From JAZDJP01 sp043803805 (GTDB lineage: Bacteria > Planctomycetota > JAZDJP01), in NCBI GenBank assembly GCA_043803805.1, contig JAZDJP010000053.1, positions 1 to 34,126 of the forward strand: 34,126 nt of DNA. Reading direction: 5' to 3'. Below are positions 32,562 to 34,126 of the stretch, one piece after another. How positions within the stretch are numbered: position 1 is the stretch's first letter; each line of letters begins with the position of its first letter. Position numbers and translations under genes: made by a program. The notes under the pieces were generated by a model, which ran no database searches, had not been told where the DNA came from, and worked only from the letters and a program-made list of their open reading frames with translations.

Positions 32562-32795
32562 TCAACCCCGGTCCCAGGAACGTCTCGCCGCCGTGAAGTC
32601 AGGCAAGTCCTTCCGATTCTTCCACATCCCCGCAGCCTCATCCAGGACGGCTTTTCGGCGGTGGCCCCTGGACAGGTCCAGAAACCGATCCACGGCCTCG
32701 CGAATAATCTCCGATTGCTTCTTGTCGGTTGCCCTGGCGACAGCGTCCAGTCCGGCTCTTTCTTCTTCCGTCAGGTAGATCTGTGTCCTCACCAT
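32562..32795 (-). CDS. Ribbon-helix-helix antitoxin (VapB role)
   Basis: This is a 77-residue protein with the start at 32795 backed by GGAGGT five bases ahead. The N-terminal half is a ribbon-helix-helix DNA-binding domain (RTQIYLTEEERAGLDAVA, then KKQSEIIREAVDRFLD). The C-terminal half, ending in FTAARRSWDRG, should wrap the toxin. RHH antitoxins dimerise, bind operators in their own promoter and cover the toxin active site. A tandem pair of 13-base repeats between the -10 box and the start is the likely operator. Confidence 0.88.
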   Translation of the reverse strand: MVRTQIYLTEEERAGLDAVARATDKKQSEIIREAVDRFLDLSRGHRRKAVLDEAAGMWKNRKDLPDFTAARRSWDRG

Positions 32796-32804
32796 GGCGC
32801 ACCT

Positions 32805-32830
32805 CCAATGTTATACACCATCATTATACA
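32805..32830 (-). promoter_or_regulatory. Candidate antitoxin operator: tandem 13-base repeats
   Basis: On the minus strand TGTATAATGATGG (32830-32818) is followed at once by TGTATAACATTGG (32817-32805), matching at 10 of 13 positions. The pair covers the -10 box and reaches into the ribosome binding site, the expected place for autoregulation by an RHH antitoxin. Confidence 0.6.
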
Positions 32831-32852
32831 TCACATTCCAGCAAAATGTCAA
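32823..32852 (-). promoter_or_regulatory. Promoter of the toxin-antitoxin operon
   Basis: On the minus strand TTGACA (32852-32847), an 18-base spacer and TATAAT (32828-32823) are both perfect hexamers. The transcript should begin near 32816, about 20 bases before the antitoxin start. Confidence 0.75.
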
Positions 32853-32942
32853 GTAAAGGCATCCTTTGCAAGCGCTTTTTCTGCGGAGGGGTGGAAAGAT
32901 TTGGATGAACGCATGGCATAATGGTCGAGATGAACCGCAGGT

Positions 32943-33266
32943 TCATCGAGTACCATTCATGCCCTTGTTGGAAGCCATTCTGTTTTCGATTGAAACATCC
33001 AATTTTGAAAGTTTATCCACGACTTTGTTGACGACCTCTTGGCGAGCAGGTGACAGGCCCATGGAGTCTGTCTCGATTTTCTGCAAATGTGCGGATAACG
33101 TTTCTTTTGGAGCTTTGGATGCGAGCAATCTATAGACTCCGCCAATGTAGGAATCGTATTCATCTTCTGGTCCGAGGCCCTTCACGCCGATTGGGTCCCA
33201 GTCGTTCCACAGGATGTCGTGAATTTCCTGCATAATCTCTTGGGCGCATTGTTCTTTTGTTTTCAT
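32943..33266 (-). CDS. Small hypothetical protein (DUF1871-like pattern)
   Basis: The ATG at 33266 gives 107 residues; an upstream TTG at 33284 is possible, and GAGG lies very close to the ATG. The sequence is acidic and helical with a striking ILWNDWDPIGVKG, then EDEYDSYIGGVYRLLAS, a pattern I associate loosely with DUF1871-like proteins. No activity is known to me. GC is about 46%, well below the pilus genes on either side, which points to foreign origin. A perfect hairpin, GATGAACC/GGTTCATC (32929-32936 with 32940-32947), straddles the stop codon without a T run. The gene is 91 bases upstream of the toxin-antitoxin promoter on the same strand. Confidence 0.72.
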   Translation of the reverse strand: MKTKEQCAQEIMQEIHDILWNDWDPIGVKGLGPEDEYDSYIGGVYRLLASKAPKETLSAHLQKIETDSMGLSPARQEVVNKVVDKLSKLDVSIENRMASNKGMNGTR

Positions 33267-33284
33267 TTCCTCAGCTTCCAACAA

Positions 33285-33596
33285 TTATTAGATGTCGCAT
33301 CGTTGAATCATAATCAACGACGCCAATACAAATTACCACAGGACAACGACGATGTCGATTTCCATATCTTAACTTATTGCCAATAAATGAGTAATGAACA
33401 CCTCCCATCCTTTCTTGCGCTACAAATGCCCTGTATTATCAAGATATGCGCCTGGACGCATATCTGGAAAAATGATTATGAAGGATGCTCCGCTCCCGGA
33501 ATTCCAGGATTTCCTTCCCCAACAACGCCTTTCCGATGACCGCCACGCCCCCCTCCTTGCAATACTCCTTGTTCGAAAGACGATGTTTCTCTTTCT
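33285..33596. other. AT-rich spacer with no supported gene
   Basis: This region lies between the small hypothetical gene and the octamer arrays. The right part is AT-rich (near 33285-33440). A 111-codon plus-strand frame at 33394-33729 runs through the repeat arrays and has no domain or ribosome binding site, so I do not call it. No promoter I trust was found for the minus-strand hypothetical gene. Confidence 0.5.
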
Positions 33597-33713
33597 GACT
33601 CGGCGACTCCCAGACTCCAAGACTTCCAGACTTCTTCTCCCTTCTTTCCGATGTTTCGACTCGGTGACTCGGAGACGCGCTGACTCGCCGACTCGCCGAC
33701 TCGCTGACGATTA
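33597..33713 (+). repeat. Octamer repeat arrays (GACTCnnn), two blocks
   Basis: Units beginning GACTC, GACTT or GACGC recur every eight bases at 33597, 33605, 33613, 33621 and 33629. After a shift in phase they recur at 33658, 33666, 33674, 33682, 33690 and 33698, with a partial unit at 33706. The best-kept unit is GACTCGCC. The array ends at the pilB stop codon. A short copy in the other orientation lies at 32082-32108. Confidence 0.75.
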
Positions 33714-34126
33714 TTGGATGGTATCCTGAAACTGCGTCGCCTTCAGAACTTCTTCGATGGTGGTGGTGCCTTCGTAGAGCCGGAACATGGCGCTGTCGCG
33801 GAGGGTTTTCATGCCTTCGAGGCGCGCCTTGTCCCGGATGGTGCCGGTGGAGGCCTTGGCGATGATGAGCTCCTTGATGGAGTCGGTGATGGCCATGATC
33901 TCGAAGATGGCGGTGCGGCCCTTGTAGCCGGTGTGATTGCAGTTGTCACAACCCTTGCCGTAATAAAAGAGGCGGTCCTTCACGCTCTCGCGCCGGAGGT
34001 TGAGTTCCATGAGTTCCCCGTCGCTGGGCTGGTACTCCAGCCGGCATTGCAGGCAGATCTTCCGGATGAGGCGCTGGGCGATGATGGATTCGAGGGTCGC
34101 CGCGATGAGGAACGGTTCCACGCCGA
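33711..34126 (-). CDS. pilB: Type IV pilus assembly ATPase PilB (GspE family), C-terminal part only
   Basis: The frame continues past the right edge, and 138 codons are visible. The visible part begins GVEPFLIAATLESIIAQRLI, the normal segment after the Walker region in PilB/GspE. It then shows the tetracysteine zinc element (CLQC ... CDNC) followed by NHTGYKGRTAIFEIM and the C-terminal helical region ending EGTTTIEEVLKATQ. PilB powers pilus extension by ATP hydrolysis on the cytoplasmic side, docking on PilC. Its stop codon abuts the octamer array. pilB and pilC share a strand but no longer sit next to each other. Confidence 0.94.
   Translation of the reverse strand, partial: GVEPFLIAATLESIIAQRLIRKICLQCRLEYQPSDGELMELNLRRESVKDRLFYYGKGCDNCNHTGYKGRTAIFEIMAITDSIKELIIAKASTGTIRDKARLEGMKTLRDSAMFRLYEGTTTIEEVLKATQFQDTIQ

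Noticed and set aside
33597..33713. CRISPR array
   Set aside because: The units are eight bases with no spacers of unique sequence and no cas genes; they are simple tandem repeats.
33394..33729. A 111-codon plus-strand frame through the octamer arrays
   Set aside because: Its second half is translated repeat, there is no ribosome binding site or domain, and it overlaps the end of pilB on the other strand.

Overview
The window looks like two different genomes, or a recent recombinant, joined near position 7,650-7,760. Positions 1 to about 7,600 are moderate in GC (roughly 45-50%, with AT-rich spacers). They carry a Ser/Thr kinase, PP2C phosphatase and FHA signalling set, an FHA-winged-helix regulator, an Ig-like-repeat lipoprotein, a frameshifted PAS/HD-GYP protein, and DUF1893 and DUF362 proteins. 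This gene mix resembles Chloroflexota (Dehalococcoidia-type) genomes, but that assignment is my inference. From about 7,680 onward the sequence is GC-rich with strongly GC-biased third codon positions, and it encodes a Gram-negative-style, meso-DAP cell-wall cluster plus type IV pilus genes. A PVC-like or candidate-phylum diderm would fit, but no rRNA or marker gene here settles the taxonomy.

Layout, left to right. 1-2266 (minus): kinase <- PP2C <- zinc-ribbon/FHA. 2323-3127 (plus): consensus promoter and FHA-winged-helix regulator. 3535-4306 (minus): lipoprotein with its promoter. 4494-7188 (plus): PAS/HD-GYP (broken by a one-base frameshift), DUF1893, DUF362, then a terminator and a perfect palindromic repeat. 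7412-11050 (minus): MacB/FtsX-type permease, its ATPase, and a secreted GH123/DUF4091-type protein. 11237-25821 (plus): a compact dcw operon with a promoter and four MraZ boxes, then mraZ, an unknown small gene, rsmH, ftsL, ftsI, murE, murF, mraY, ftsW, murG, a murC-murB fusion, ddl and ftsQ. murD is missing from its usual place between mraY and ftsW, and ftsA/ftsZ do not follow ftsQ. 25829-30639 (plus): a promoter and a four-gene membrane operon (unknown membrane protein, GATase-like/DUF4350-like protein, DUF58, BatA/VWA-like). 30706-34126 (minus): pilC and the end of pilB, separated by an AT-richer insert that holds a VapBC-type toxin-antitoxin pair, a small hypothetical gene and octamer repeat arrays at both ends.

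How the genes work together. The dcw block makes and flips lipid-linked peptidoglycan precursor (MurE, F, G, C, B, Ddl, MraY) and supplies septal synthesis (FtsI, FtsW, FtsL, FtsQ). MraZ probably represses its own operon through decamer-spaced TGGGN boxes that start at the predicted transcription start and end at the mraZ ATG. The four-gene operon downstream has the make-up of MoxR-associated DUF58/BatA systems, but no MoxR ATPase is visible. I found no CRISPR array, tRNA, rRNA, integrase or transposase. I see no convincing wholly new system. The most unusual items are the mid-gene composition break, the MraZ operator layout, the dcw gene content, and the repeat-flanked toxin-antitoxin cassette between pilB and pilC.
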